From Desulfomicrobium macestii (GTDB lineage: Bacteria > Desulfobacterota > Desulfovibrionia > Desulfovibrionales > Desulfomicrobiaceae), in NCBI RefSeq assembly GCF_014873765.1, contig NZ_JADBGG010000005.1:62001-126000 (forward strand): a DNA stretch of 64,000 nt, written 5' to 3'. The first letter of the stretch is position 1, and each line of letters starts with the position of its first letter. Shown here in pieces: positions 8,227 through 17,803 of this stretch. The notes beneath the pieces are model-generated. The model was not told the origin of the DNA. It ran no database searches and saw only the letters and a list, made by a program, of their open reading frames with translations. The position numbers and the translations under genes are program-made.

Positions 8227-9248
8227 GCCTGCCTCGTTTGGTACCATGCATCCATGAACTGGCGATAGGCGCCGCTCTGCACTTCGTCAAGCCAGGCCTC
8301 GTTGGCCTTGTACCAGGCCAGGGTGCGGGCCATGCCGTCCTCGAACGAGTGTTGCGGGGTCCAGCCCAGATCCGCCGTGGAGCGCTCGAAAGCCATGGCG
8401 TAACGGCGATCATGGCCGGGCCGGTCGGTGACATGGGTGATGAGCTCCTCGCTCCTGCCCGTCAGCCGCAGTATGAGGCGCACCACTTCCAGATTCGTCC
8501 GCTCGGCGTCCCCCCCGAAATTGTACACCGCGCCGGGCATGCCCTTGAAAAGCGTGGCCTCCACGCCCCGGCAGTGATCCATGACGTAGATCCAGTCCCG
8601 AACGTTCAGCCCGTCGCCGTAGACGGGGATGGACTCGTTGCGGGAGGCCTTCAGATAGACCAGGGGGATGAGTTTTTCCGGAAACTGGTAGGGACCGTAG
8701 TTGTTGGAGCAGCGGGTGACCATGACGGGCATCCCGTAGGTGTGGAAATAGGCCCGGGCCAGAAGGTCCGAGGAGGCCTTGGACGCAGAGTACGGGGAGT
8801 TGGGCGCCAGGGGGGTGTCCTCGGTGAACTGCCCGGTGGGTCCCAGAGTGCCGTAGACTTCGTCGGTGGAAATGTGCACGAAGCGCGGAATTTCAGCCCG
8901 CCTTGCGGCCTCCAGCAGGTTCTGCGTGCCCAGTACGTTGGTCGTGACAAAGGGAAAGGGGTCGCTTATGGAGCGGTCCACGTGCGACTCGGCCGCGAAA
9001 TTGAGCACCGCATCGAAGGCAAAGCGCTTCATGAGCTCCGGCACGAGCTCCTGGTCGCAGATGTCGCCGTGCACGAAATGATAGCGGCGGCCCATGTGCC
9101 GGGCCTCTTCCTCGGCCAGATTGCGGCGGTTGCCCGCATAGGTCAGTTTGTCGAGGTTGACGATGACCACATCGTCGTGCGTGGCAAGCATGTGCTGGAT
9201 GAAATTGGAACCGATGAAGCCGCAGCCTCCGGTGACGAGCAGATGCAT
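8223..9248 (-). CDS. rfbB: dTDP-glucose 4,6-dehydratase
   Basis: 341 residues. Extended SDR with MHLLVTGGCGFIGSNFIQHM (NAD-binding GxxGxxG), DKLTYAGN, HISTDEVYG (catalytic T-D-E), YSASKASSD (Y-x3-K) and RCSNNYGPYQFPEKLIPL. It converts dTDP-glucose to dTDP-4-keto-6-deoxyglucose. First gene of the minus-strand run, with AGGAG upstream of the ATG and a 122-base divergent gap to trmL. Length and motifs are canonical. Confidence 0.95.
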   Translation of the reverse strand: MHLLVTGGCGFIGSNFIQHMLATHDDVVIVNLDKLTYAGNRRNLAEEEARHMGRRYHFVHGDICDQELVPELMKRFAFDAVLNFAAESHVDRSISDPFPFVTTNVLGTQNLLEAARRAEIPRFVHISTDEVYGTLGPTGQFTEDTPLAPNSPYSASKASSDLLARAYFHTYGMPVMVTRCSNNYGPYQFPEKLIPLVYLKASRNESIPVYGDGLNVRDWIYVMDHCRGVEATLFKGMPGAVYNFGGDAERTNLEVVRLILRLTGRSEELITHVTDRPGHDRRYAMAFERSTADLGWTPQHSFEDGMARTLAWYKANEAWLDEVQSGAYRQFMDAWYQTRQA

Positions 9249-9370
9249 GTGTTCTCCTGACTTCGCGGTTCTTGACGGAAGCGGGTTTGAAAGCCAAGTG
9301 GATGACGAGTCGGCGGCGCGTCAGTGCACCGACCGTGACAGCCATGAAAAATACTTAAAGAGACTCCAAG

Positions 9371-9847
9371 ATGCAAATCGCCCTTTACGAGCCGGAAATC
9401 CCGCCCAACACCGGAACCATCGCCCGGCTCTGCGCCGCCTCCACCACCCGTCTGAATCTCATCGAGCCGTTGGGCTTCAGCCTGGACGACAAGTACCTGA
9501 AGCGGGCGGGCCTTGACTACTGGCCCCACGTGGACAAGCGCATCTGGCCGTCCTGGGCCGCCTTCCTGGAGGGCCGGGACCCGGGGCGGCTGGTTTTCAC
9601 CAGCGCGCGCCAGGGAGTGGCCTATCACCGTTTTTCCTTCAGGACCGACGACATCATCGTGCTCGGCCCCGAGACCCGGGGCCTGCCCCCGGAAGTCCTG
9701 CATGACGCCACGGACATCATCCGCATCCCCATCTGGGGAGAGGTCAGAAGCGTCAACCTGGCCAATGCCGCAGCCGTGCTTCTTTACGAGGCCTATCGTC
9801 AGACCGGGGAGCTGGACCTGCGCGAGGACCGGCCGGACGCCCCGTAA
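9371..9847 (+). CDS. trmL: tRNA (cytidine/uridine-34 2'-O)-methyltransferase TrmL
   Basis: 158 residues, the compact SPOUT methyltransferase of the YibK/TrmL family. Conserved blocks are IALYEPEIPPNTGTIARLCAA at the N-terminus, LGPETRGLP (motif 2) and IPIWGEVRSVNLANAAAVLLYEA (motif 3). It methylates the wobble ribose of tRNA-Leu isoacceptors in E. coli. Canonical length with no RNA-binding extension. First gene of a short plus-strand pair with cbiB 15 bases downstream; no functional link between them is apparent. Confidence 0.93.
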   Translation: MQIALYEPEIPPNTGTIARLCAASTTRLNLIEPLGFSLDDKYLKRAGLDYWPHVDKRIWPSWAAFLEGRDPGRLVFTSARQGVAYHRFSFRTDDIIVLGPETRGLPPEVLHDATDIIRIPIWGEVRSVNLANAAAVLLYEAYRQTGELDLREDRPDAP

Positions 9848-9862
9848 CCACCGGAGACGCGC

Positions 9863-10834
9863 ATGCCCGAAACGCTCTACAATCTGCCGCTGAACCTGTC
9901 ACTGCTTGTCTTTCTGCTGGGCTGCGTGGCCCTGGACCTGCTCTTCGGCGATCCTCGGGACTGGCCGCACCCGGTGCGACTCATCGGCAAGCTGTTTGAA
10001 CGCCTCGAAGGCTGGGCAAAATCCTTTTTCCTCGGGCCGCGCATCGGCGGAGCACTGAGCGTCGCCGCCGTGGCCCTGGGCTGCGCGCTGATGGTCCGGC
10101 TGCTGACCGGACTGCCCCTGGTCGGCGAAATCCTGGCCCTGTATCTCGGCTATGCGGGCCTGGCCCTTGGCTGCCTGGTGCGGGAAACAAACACCGTTCT
10201 GGCCCTGCTCGAAGGCGGGAGGCTGGCGGCGGCCCGCGCGCATCTGGCCGGACTGGTCAGCAGGGACACGGAAGACATGACCGAGGACGAGGTCTGCCGC
10301 GCCCTGGGCGAAACCCTGGCCGAAAACTTCAATGACGGCTTCGTGGCCCCCCTCTTCTGGCTCTGCTTCATGGGTCCCGCCGCGCTGTGGGCCTACAAGG
10401 CCGTGAGCACCGTGGACTCCATGTGGGGCTACCGCACGCAGCGCTTCGAGGAACTCGGCAAGGCCGGGGCGCGGGCCGACGACATCCTGGCCTGGCTGCC
10501 CGCCCGCCTGGCCGCGATCTCCATCTGGGCCACGGGGTGGCTGCTGCTGCGCCCCGCCGCCTGGGAGCGCATCGCGCGGGACGCCCGAAGCATGGACAGT
10601 CCCAACGCGGGCTGGCCCATGAGCGCCGCCGCCCACGTGGCCGGAGTGAGCATGGGCGGTCCGACCCGCTACTTCGGGGAAATCAAGGACAAGCCCTTCC
10701 TTGGGCCGCTCGGAGTGAGCTGGTCCCCGGCGCGCATTCGCGGCATGCTGCGCACCCTGCTGCCCGCAGCCCTGCTGTGTACCGTGTTCCTGACCATCAC
10801 CGGCAGCTATCTTGGCTGGTGGAACCTGGGCTGA
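9863..10834 (+). CDS. cbiB: Adenosylcobinamide-phosphate synthase CbiB
   Basis: 323 residues, polytopic membrane enzyme. Characteristic N-terminus with LDLLFGDPRDWPHPVRLIGK, then ENFNDGFVAPLFW, AYKAVSTVDSMWGYR and GWPMSAAAHVAGV. CbiB/CobD attaches aminopropanol (phosphate) to adenosylcobyric acid late in corrinoid synthesis. Sulfate reducers need corrinoids and use the same uroporphyrinogen III/precorrin-2 branch point as the siroheme-derived heme pathway at 50.6-54.5 kb. No other cob/cbi gene is adjacent. Confidence 0.92.
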   Translation: MPETLYNLPLNLSLLVFLLGCVALDLLFGDPRDWPHPVRLIGKLFERLEGWAKSFFLGPRIGGALSVAAVALGCALMVRLLTGLPLVGEILALYLGYAGLALGCLVRETNTVLALLEGGRLAAARAHLAGLVSRDTEDMTEDEVCRALGETLAENFNDGFVAPLFWLCFMGPAALWAYKAVSTVDSMWGYRTQRFEELGKAGARADDILAWLPARLAAISIWATGWLLLRPAAWERIARDARSMDSPNAGWPMSAAAHVAGVSMGGPTRYFGEIKDKPFLGPLGVSWSPARIRGMLRTLLPAALLCTVFLTITGSYLGWWNLG

Positions 10835-10904
10835 CGCGATCCGCGATCCGTGACCAAAAGCCGGGGTCTTGACCCACCGGATTTCAAATCCCGAAACTGA
10901 AATC

Positions 10905-11768
10905 TCAAATGTCGGAGCGCTTTGCTTCCCATCGTCCCCATGTGCCGCTGGGCAGATCCAGAACCTCCTCTGCGCCATGCAAAAGCATTTCTCCGCACGC
11001 CAGCCTTCCTTTTCCAAAAGTCTGCTCCAGCAGATTCCTGAGCACGATGGGCGAAAAACCCGGCGTGTGCGATGTCAGGATGACGAAAAGCGGCTCGTCG
11101 CTCAAAACCTGGCGCACCAGATCAAGAGTCTCCTGCACGTTTTTTTCGACCTTGTAGAGTTCCCCGCGCTTGCCGCGCCCGAATGAAGGCGGGTCGAGAA
11201 GAACGCAATCGTATTTGCGTCCGCGCCGCACCTCGCGTTTCAGGAAGGCACCGACATCGTCAACGATGAACCTGGTCCCCGAATCCTGAAGACCGTTCAG
11301 GGCCGCGTTGCCGCGCGCCCATTCGACCATGCCCTTTGACGCGTCGAGGTGGCAGCACTGCGCCCCGGCCAGGGCCGCCGCCAGGGTCGCGCCTCCGGAA
11401 TAGGCGAAGAGGTTCAGAAAACGCGGCGCCTCCCTGCGCTCGGCAGCGCCCTGCCGCACGGCGTCGGCGATCCACTCCCACAGATCAAGCGTCTCGGGAA
11501 AAATGCCGAGGTGCCCGAAATCCGTGGTCGAAAGACGCATGCGCACCCCGCGCACGGTCACGATCCATTCCTCGGGAAGGCGTTCCCGGCCGTGCCAGTT
11601 GAGCCCGTCCTTGCGGTCGAAGGTGGCGCTGGCGGACTCCCAGAGCGCGGGCAGTGAAGGCTCCCATACGGCCTGGGCGCATGGGCGAGCCAGGATTACG
11701 GGCCCGAAGCGTTCCAGTTTCTGTCCATTTCCACTGTCGAGAAGTTCGTAATCGTCCTGTGTCTGCAT
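10905..11768 (-). CDS. Class I SAM-dependent methyltransferase, RlmI-like
   Basis: 287 residues. A central Rossmann methyltransferase domain has [20 protein letters not shown] (motif I), [21 protein letters not shown] and [12 protein letters not shown] (motif IV, the DPPSF of rRNA cytosine or guanine C/N-methyltransferases). It resembles RlmI/RlmK-type 23S rRNA methyltransferases but lacks an N-terminal PUA domain, so the substrate is undetermined. The start at 11768 was chosen as the first ATG clear of the upstream tRNA terminator; further upstream the reading runs into the tRNA gene. Confidence 0.8.
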   Translation of the reverse strand: MQTQDDYELLDSGNGQKLERFGPVILARPCAQAVWEPSLPALWESASATFDRKDGLNWHGRERLPEEWIVTVRGVRMRLSTTDFGHLGIFPETLDLWEWIADAVRQGAAERREAPRFLNLFAYSGGATLAAALAGAQCCHLDASKGMVEWARGNAALNGLQDSGTRFIVDDVGAFLKREVRRGRKYDCVLLDPPSFGRGKRGELYKVEKNVQETLDLVRQVLSDEPLFVILTSHTPGFSPIVLRNLLEQTFGKGRLACGEMLLHGAEEVLDLPSGTWGRWEAKRSDI

Positions 11769-11784
11769 GGATGCTCCATAAGCG

Positions 11785-11819
11785 AAAAAACCCTTCCGGG
11801 CGGGTGCCTGAAAGGGTTT
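11785..11819 (-). terminator. Rho-independent terminator of tRNA-Val
   Basis: On the minus strand the sequence just after the tRNA forms AAACCCTT...AAGGGTTT with a 16-base loop and then runs into TTTTTT. It sits between the tRNA 3' end and the start of the methyltransferase gene, so it should end tRNA transcription before that gene. Confidence 0.8.
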
Positions 11820-11829
11820 GTGCGGTCGG

Positions 11830-11905
11830 TGGTGGGCGATACAGGATTTGAACCTGTGACTTCCACCGTGTGAAGGTGGCACTCTCACCGCTGAGTTAAT
11901 CGCCC
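11830..11905 (-). tRNA. tRNA-Val (anticodon CAC)
   Basis: 76 bases on the minus strand including an encoded CCA. The acceptor stem is GGGCGAT/ATCGCCC with discriminator A, the anticodon stem is CCACC/GGTGG enclosing loop TTCACAC (anticodon CAC, reads GUG), and the T-arm carries GGTTCAAATCC. All four cloverleaf arms are recognisable. It is followed by a T-rich terminator. There is no neighbouring tRNA and no sign of an integrated element using it as an attachment site. Confidence 0.95.
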
Positions 11906-11973
11906 GAGGAGTTGCGTTTAGCCCCGCCCCCCGTGTCATGTCAAGATATTACCGCCGACTGATCCGTCCGGGA

Positions 11974-12504
11974 TCACAGATTTTTCTGCAGTTCCAGGAA
12001 AGCGTGTCTGCCGGGGCCGAAAAAACGGTCGCCGCTCATCCCGGTCACGTGCATGAAACCAAGCCTGATCCAGAACCTCAGGGCATTCCAGTTCTTGAGC
12101 CCCACCCCCACCCGCACCCGAGTCATGGGCCCCGGACGCAGCATGGCCTCAAGGCTGAGATAAGCCTCCCGGCCCAGACCGATGCCCTGAAATTCGGCGC
12201 TCAGAAACAGTTCGCCGACATAGGCGACATCGCCCTTGGGATATCCGGTGTACAGGCTCAAGAGCCCGATGACATCGCTGTCCATGGGTTCGCGCAGAAT
12301 GAGATTGTGCAGGGAGGACGGACAGCCGCGCGGCGGCAGGTTCTGGTGCTCGACAAAGCGGCGGGCCAGGACCGGAGGATCGTTTTCGCGGTCCAGAAGG
12401 AGCAGCAGCTCCCTGTTTCCGGCATAGACAGCCTCTATTTCCGGAGTCTCGGCCCTGGTCACGGGCTGGGCGAGGATGCGTGCGCTACGGAATGAATACG
12501 GCAT
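11974..12504 (-). CDS. GNAT-family N-acetyltransferase
   Basis: 176 residues. The acetyl-CoA-binding region is recognisable as YVGELFLSAEFQGIGLGREAYLSLEAM (motif A with Q-G-I-G-L-G, about 93-119) followed by VGLKNWNALRFWIRLGFMHVTG (motif B), the standard GNAT sequence of events. The substrate is unknown. It is in the same orientation as proC and ndk, 23 bases downstream of proC, so it may be the distal gene of that run. Nothing in the sequence separates protein from small-molecule targets. Confidence 0.84.
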   Translation of the reverse strand: MPYSFRSARILAQPVTRAETPEIEAVYAGNRELLLLLDRENDPPVLARRFVEHQNLPPRGCPSSLHNLILREPMDSDVIGLLSLYTGYPKGDVAYVGELFLSAEFQGIGLGREAYLSLEAMLRPGPMTRVRVGVGLKNWNALRFWIRLGFMHVTGMSGDRFFGPGRHAFLELQKNL

Positions 12505-12527
12505 AGAAAAGGCGGCTCGTGGCCGCC

Positions 12528-13319
12528 CTAGTCCGCAAGTTCCTTGCTGCGCTCGGCGGCCGCCCGGACCGCCCGGCCGATCGCGAACTTGAAGCGGTGT
12601 TCGTCCAGGGCGTTGAGGCCCGCGATGGTCGTCCCGCCGGGCGAGGTGACCATTTCCTTCAAGAGCGTCGGGTGGGCGCCCTCGGCCTCGGCCATGAGCG
12701 CCGACCCCGAGACCAGCCCCGCGACCATGCTGGTGGCCTGGGCCCGTGTCAGCCCCAGGGTGACGCCGGCGTCGATGAGGCCTTCCATGAAAGCGTAGAC
12801 GTAGGCGGGGCCGGAACCGATGAGGCCGGTATAGGCGTCGAAGAGCTTTTCCGGCAGCACGTGGGCCTGGCCGATGGAGGAAAAAACGTCCAGCATGGCC
12901 TGCCTGCGGTCCTCGTTCAGGAGTTCATGGTCGAAGCACAGGGCGTACACGCCCTTGCCGACCATGGCCGGAGTGTTGGGCATGACGCGCACCACGGGAC
13001 ATTTCCTTCCCGACCATTCAACCAGCTGGTCCAGGGTGACCCCGGCGGCGATGGAGACAAGACAGGTTTCGGGTCCAAGGGCCGGGACCAAGCCGGTCAG
13101 CACCGGACGCATGACCTGCGGCTTGACGGCCAGCAGGACATAGTCCGAATTCCTGGCCAGCTCCAGGGCAGTCGGATGGATGGTCATGATGTCCGCATTC
13201 CTGCGGCACATGCCCTCGCTGGGATCAAATCCGTGCAGGGCGAAAGCTCCGCCCGAGGCCAGACCCCTGGCGATGGCCCCGCCCATGTTCCCAAGCCCGA
13301 TGAACCCGAATCTGTTCAT
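12528..13319 (-). CDS. proC: Pyrroline-5-carboxylate reductase
   Basis: 263 residues. Last step of proline synthesis. N-terminal FGFIGLGNMGGAIARGL (NAD(P)-binding), VLLAVKPQVM, VRVMPNTPAMVGKGV and the C-terminal signature TSPGGTTIAGLNALDEHRFK. Length is typical. The ATG overlaps the ndk stop codon by one base, which suggests coupled translation. Nothing atypical is seen. Confidence 0.95.
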   Translation of the reverse strand: MNRFGFIGLGNMGGAIARGLASGGAFALHGFDPSEGMCRRNADIMTIHPTALELARNSDYVLLAVKPQVMRPVLTGLVPALGPETCLVSIAAGVTLDQLVEWSGRKCPVVRVMPNTPAMVGKGVYALCFDHELLNEDRRQAMLDVFSSIGQAHVLPEKLFDAYTGLIGSGPAYVYAFMEGLIDAGVTLGLTRAQATSMVAGLVSGSALMAEAEGAHPTLLKEMVTSPGGTTIAGLNALDEHRFKFAIGRAVRAAAERSKELAD

Positions 13320-13735
13320 TATCCCACCAGCTCCAGTGCGTTGAAGAAGTATGCGATTTCGACCGCTGCGGTATCCTGACCGTCGGAACCGTGGCAGGAG
13401 TTCTTTTCGATGTCCAGCGCGTATTTCTTGCGGATGGTGCCTTCGGCGGCGTTGTCCTTGTTGGTCGCGCCCATCAGGTCGCGGTACTTCTGCACGGCGT
13501 TCTCGCCTTCAAGACACATGACCACGCACGGGCCGGAGCACATGTACTCGACAAGACTGCCGAAAAAGGGGCGCTCGCTGTGCACGGCGTAGAAGCCTTC
13601 GGCCTGGGACTTGGTCAGCTGGATCATCTTCATGCCCACGATGCGCAGACCCGCGCCTTGGATCATGGCCATGATTTCGCCCTGAAGGTTGCGGGCGACG
13701 GCGTCGGGTTTGATGATGGAAAAGGTGCGTTCCAT
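13319..13735 (-). CDS. ndk: Nucleoside diphosphate kinase
   Basis: 138 residues. Starts [15 protein letters not shown] and carries the catalytic histidine (His115) in SCHGSD, where the family more often has IHGSDS. Phosphate transfer from NTPs to NDPs. The start at 13735 is preceded by AGGAG. Reading continues upstream without a stop, but family length supports this start. It is first in the ndk-proC-GNAT run. Confidence 0.94.
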   Translation of the reverse strand: MERTFSIIKPDAVARNLQGEIMAMIQGAGLRIVGMKMIQLTKSQAEGFYAVHSERPFFGSLVEYMCSGPCVVMCLEGENAVQKYRDLMGATNKDNAAEGTIRKKYALDIEKNSCHGSDGQDTAAVEIAYFFNALELVG

Positions 13736-13925
13736 AAATACTCCTGTAAAAGATTTTGGGGCCTCGTATCCTCTGCATGTGGAAAACTCAATACACGCCG
13801 GGAAAAAGTCACTCTTGTTTGATCGTTCAATTCGCAATTTTGATCCACAAGCGAAAAGGTGTTGTTCTCTTGCGCATTTGTCATGTATGGCTTTCGCGAA
13901 GTTTCAGACATGAACGGAGGAAATC

Positions 13926-14486
13926 ATGAGTAAAAAACGCCTCTATGAAATTATTTACGAAGTCAGCCGGACAGTGAACTCGAGCCTCGACCCGAGCGAG
14001 GTCTTGAGCCGGATCGCGGAACAGGTGACCCGGGCCATGGGCGTCAAGGGATGCTTCATCAGGCTCCTCGACCGCAGCGGCAAGGTCCTGAAGCCCGCAG
14101 CCTATTTTGGCCTGAGCGAACGCTACGCCAAGAAGGGCGTGGTCGAGGTGGCCAAGAGCGGCCTGGACCGCGAGGCCTTCACAGGCAAGGTGGTCCAGAT
14201 TGCCGACGCGGGCTCCGATCCGCGCTTTCAGTACGGCGACGAAGCGGCCAAGGAAGGGCTGGTTTCCGTACTGGTGGCCCCGCTTTTCGTTGAAGGCAGC
14301 CGCCCCATCGGAGTGCTTCGGGTCTACACGGGAGAGCGCCGCGAGTTCGACGAGGAAGAGATCGGCTTTTTGCAGGCCATCGCCAACATTTCGGCCATCG
14401 CCATCGAAAACGCGCGCATGCACCAGACATTGAAGCGCCAGATGGAACTCATAAACGCTTACGACTACCAGGTTTTTGAAGACTAG
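13926..14486 (+). CDS. GAF-domain protein
   Basis: 186 residues consisting almost entirely of one GAF domain: [20 protein letters not shown] leads in, and [25 protein letters not shown] and [18 protein letters not shown] close it. There is no kinase, cyclase or HTH domain, so it would act as a stand-alone ligand sensor or partner protein. The ligand is unknown. It has a clean GGAGG ribosome-binding site and ends 10 bases before gap, so the two are probably cotranscribed. A link to control of glycolysis is speculation from position. Confidence 0.85.
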   Translation: MSKKRLYEIIYEVSRTVNSSLDPSEVLSRIAEQVTRAMGVKGCFIRLLDRSGKVLKPAAYFGLSERYAKKGVVEVAKSGLDREAFTGKVVQIADAGSDPRFQYGDEAAKEGLVSVLVAPLFVEGSRPIGVLRVYTGERREFDEEEIGFLQAIANISAIAIENARMHQTLKRQMELINAYDYQVFED

Positions 14487-14496
14487 GGAGCACCTT

Positions 14497-15516
14497 ATGG
14501 AAAAAACACGAATAGGAATAAACGGCTTCGGACGCATCGGCCGGCAGGTGCTCAAGACCATCTGGCAACGCCACCGCGACACCCTGGAAGTCGTGGCCAT
14601 CAACGACCTCTTCGACACGCAGACCAACGCCCACCTGCTCCGTCACGACACCTCCTACGGGCACTTCGCGGCTCCGGTGGAGGCAGACGCGGACACCATC
14701 CGGGTGGGCGGCGAGTGGGAGATGAAGAGCTTCGCCCAGCGCGATCCCAAGCTCATCCCCTGGAGGTCGTGCGGCGTGGACATCGTCATCGAATCCACGG
14801 GCATTTTCCGCACCGGGCCCACAGCAGGGCAGCACCTTGAAAGCGGAGCCAAAAAGGTCATCATCACCGCGCCTTCCAAAGACGAGGATCTGACCGTGGT
14901 CATCGGCGTGAACGAGGACAAGTACGATCCGGCCATCCACCACATCGTCTCCAACGCCTCCTGCACGACCAACTGCCTGGCTCCTGCGGTCAAGGTCATG
15001 CATGCCAAATTCGGCGTGGCCAAAGGCGTGCTGACCACGGTCCATGCCTACACCAACGACCAGCGCATCCTCGATCTGCCGCACAAGGATCTGCGCCGGG
15101 CCAGGGCCGCCGCCTGCAACATGATCCCGACCTCGACCGGCGCGGCCAAGGCCGTGGCCAAGGTCATCCCCGAGATGGCCGGGCGCTTTGACGGCTATTC
15201 GGTGCGCGTGCCCGTGCCTGCGGTGTCCCTGGTGGATTTCGTGGCCGTGCTCGAACGCGACACGACGGCCGAGGAGCTTAAGGCCGCTTTCAAGGAAGCC
15301 TCCGAAAATGAACTCAAGGGCATACTCGGCTACGCCGAAGAGGCCCTGGTCTCCTCGGACTTCATCGCCGACCCGCATTCGGGCGTGGTGGACGCGGACT
15401 TCACCACGGTCCAGGCCGGGAACCTGGCCAAGGTGCTGATCTGGTACGACAACGAGTGGGGCTATTCCTGCCGCGTGGCCGACTTGGCTCATCTCATGGC
15501 GCAAAAAGGCCTTTGA
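14497..15516 (+). CDS. gap: Glyceraldehyde-3-phosphate dehydrogenase, type I
   Basis: 339 residues. NAD-binding N-terminus ([16 protein letters not shown], with AINDLFD providing the NAD-preferring Asp), active-site Cys156 in [12 protein letters not shown] and His183 in [10 protein letters not shown], and the C-terminal [12 protein letters not shown] signature. Interconverts glyceraldehyde-3-phosphate and 1,3-bisphosphoglycerate. The start at 14497 follows GGGAG. A strong terminator lies 27 bases downstream. Confidence 0.97.
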   Translation: MEKTRIGINGFGRIGRQVLKTIWQRHRDTLEVVAINDLFDTQTNAHLLRHDTSYGHFAAPVEADADTIRVGGEWEMKSFAQRDPKLIPWRSCGVDIVIESTGIFRTGPTAGQHLESGAKKVIITAPSKDEDLTVVIGVNEDKYDPAIHHIVSNASCTTNCLAPAVKVMHAKFGVAKGVLTTVHAYTNDQRILDLPHKDLRRARAAACNMIPTSTGAAKAVAKVIPEMAGRFDGYSVRVPVPAVSLVDFVAVLERDTTAEELKAAFKEASENELKGILGYAEEALVSSDFIADPHSGVVDADFTTVQAGNLAKVLIWYDNEWGYSCRVADLAHLMAQKGL

Positions 15517-15542
15517 TCCATCCGGCCTGAACGATCCAAATC

Positions 15543-15577
15543 AAGGCTCCTGCCGCAATGCGCGGCAGGAGCCTTTT
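15543..15577 (+). terminator. Rho-independent terminator after gap
   Basis: A 14-bp stem (AAGGCTCCTGCCGC paired with GCGGCAGGAGCCTT) with a 5-base AATGC loop, followed by TTTT. The A/T pairs at its base also make it usable on the other strand. The remaining ~180 bases up to dnaK hold only the promoter candidate listed separately. Confidence 0.88.
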
Positions 15578-15683
15578 CACGTGCCGCCCACGCGCCCACT
15601 TTCGCCCCCTTGAACATCTTCCAGAACGCGCGCCCTTTCACGCCCGCGAACCCTTCGGTCCAAAAAAAATGCAGCCCCTGCCC

Positions 15684-15711
15684 TTTACAAGCAATTTTTA
15701 GGCGTTAATTT
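15684..15711 (+). promoter_or_regulatory. Candidate sigma-70-type promoter of dnaK
   Basis: TTTACA and TAATTT separated by 16 bases, about 50 bases before the dnaK ATG, in a local AT-rich patch. A CTTGAAC at 15609-15615 might be a heat-shock -35 element, but I cannot find a convincing CCCAT-type -10 for it. No CIRCE inverted repeat is present. Confidence 0.4.
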
Positions 15712-15759
15712 GTGCCCGATTTTTACATAATTATTTCAAATACCGCAGAGGAGACCACA

Positions 15760-17667
<1,908 letters not shown>

Positions 17668-17691
17668 GTACGAAGCACGGCAAGCATTGGC

Positions 17692-17721
17692 TTGACACGG
17701 CAATTTGCCGGTCCCTATACT
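17692..17721 (+). promoter_or_regulatory. Strong sigma-70-type promoter with palindromic spacer, downstream of dnaK
   Basis: TTGACA (17692-17697) and TATACT (17716-17721) with an 18-base spacer. The first 13 bases of the spacer are a perfect palindrome, CGGCAA-T-TTGCCG (17698-17710), in the ideal place for a repressor or MerR-type activator. Expected initiation near 17728 falls inside the dnaK terminator stem. It probably serves the lipoprotein gene at 17804. Confidence 0.6.
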
Positions 17722-17725
17722 CCAC

Positions 17726-17757
17726 GCCTGGCCCTTGACGGGGCCAGGCTTTTTTTT
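17726..17757 (+). terminator. Rho-independent terminator of dnaK
   Basis: A 9-bp stem, GCCTGGCCC paired with GGGCCAGGC, with a 6-base loop and followed by eight T. It ends 47 bases before the next start codon. Confidence 0.9.
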
Positions 17758-17803
17758 ATTCAACCGGGACACCCCGTCAGACCCGTGTCAGGCTCCATAC
17801 CTT

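Noticed and set aside
11830-11905. tRNA-Val as an attachment site for an integrated element
   Set aside because: No integrase, no partial tRNA duplicate and ordinary genes on both sides.
13736-15759. Search for a CIRCE element or sigma-32 promoter for dnaK/grpE
   Set aside because: No TTAGCACTC/GAGTGCTAA pair found; the only CTTGAA-like hit (15609) has no matching -10, so neither is annotated.
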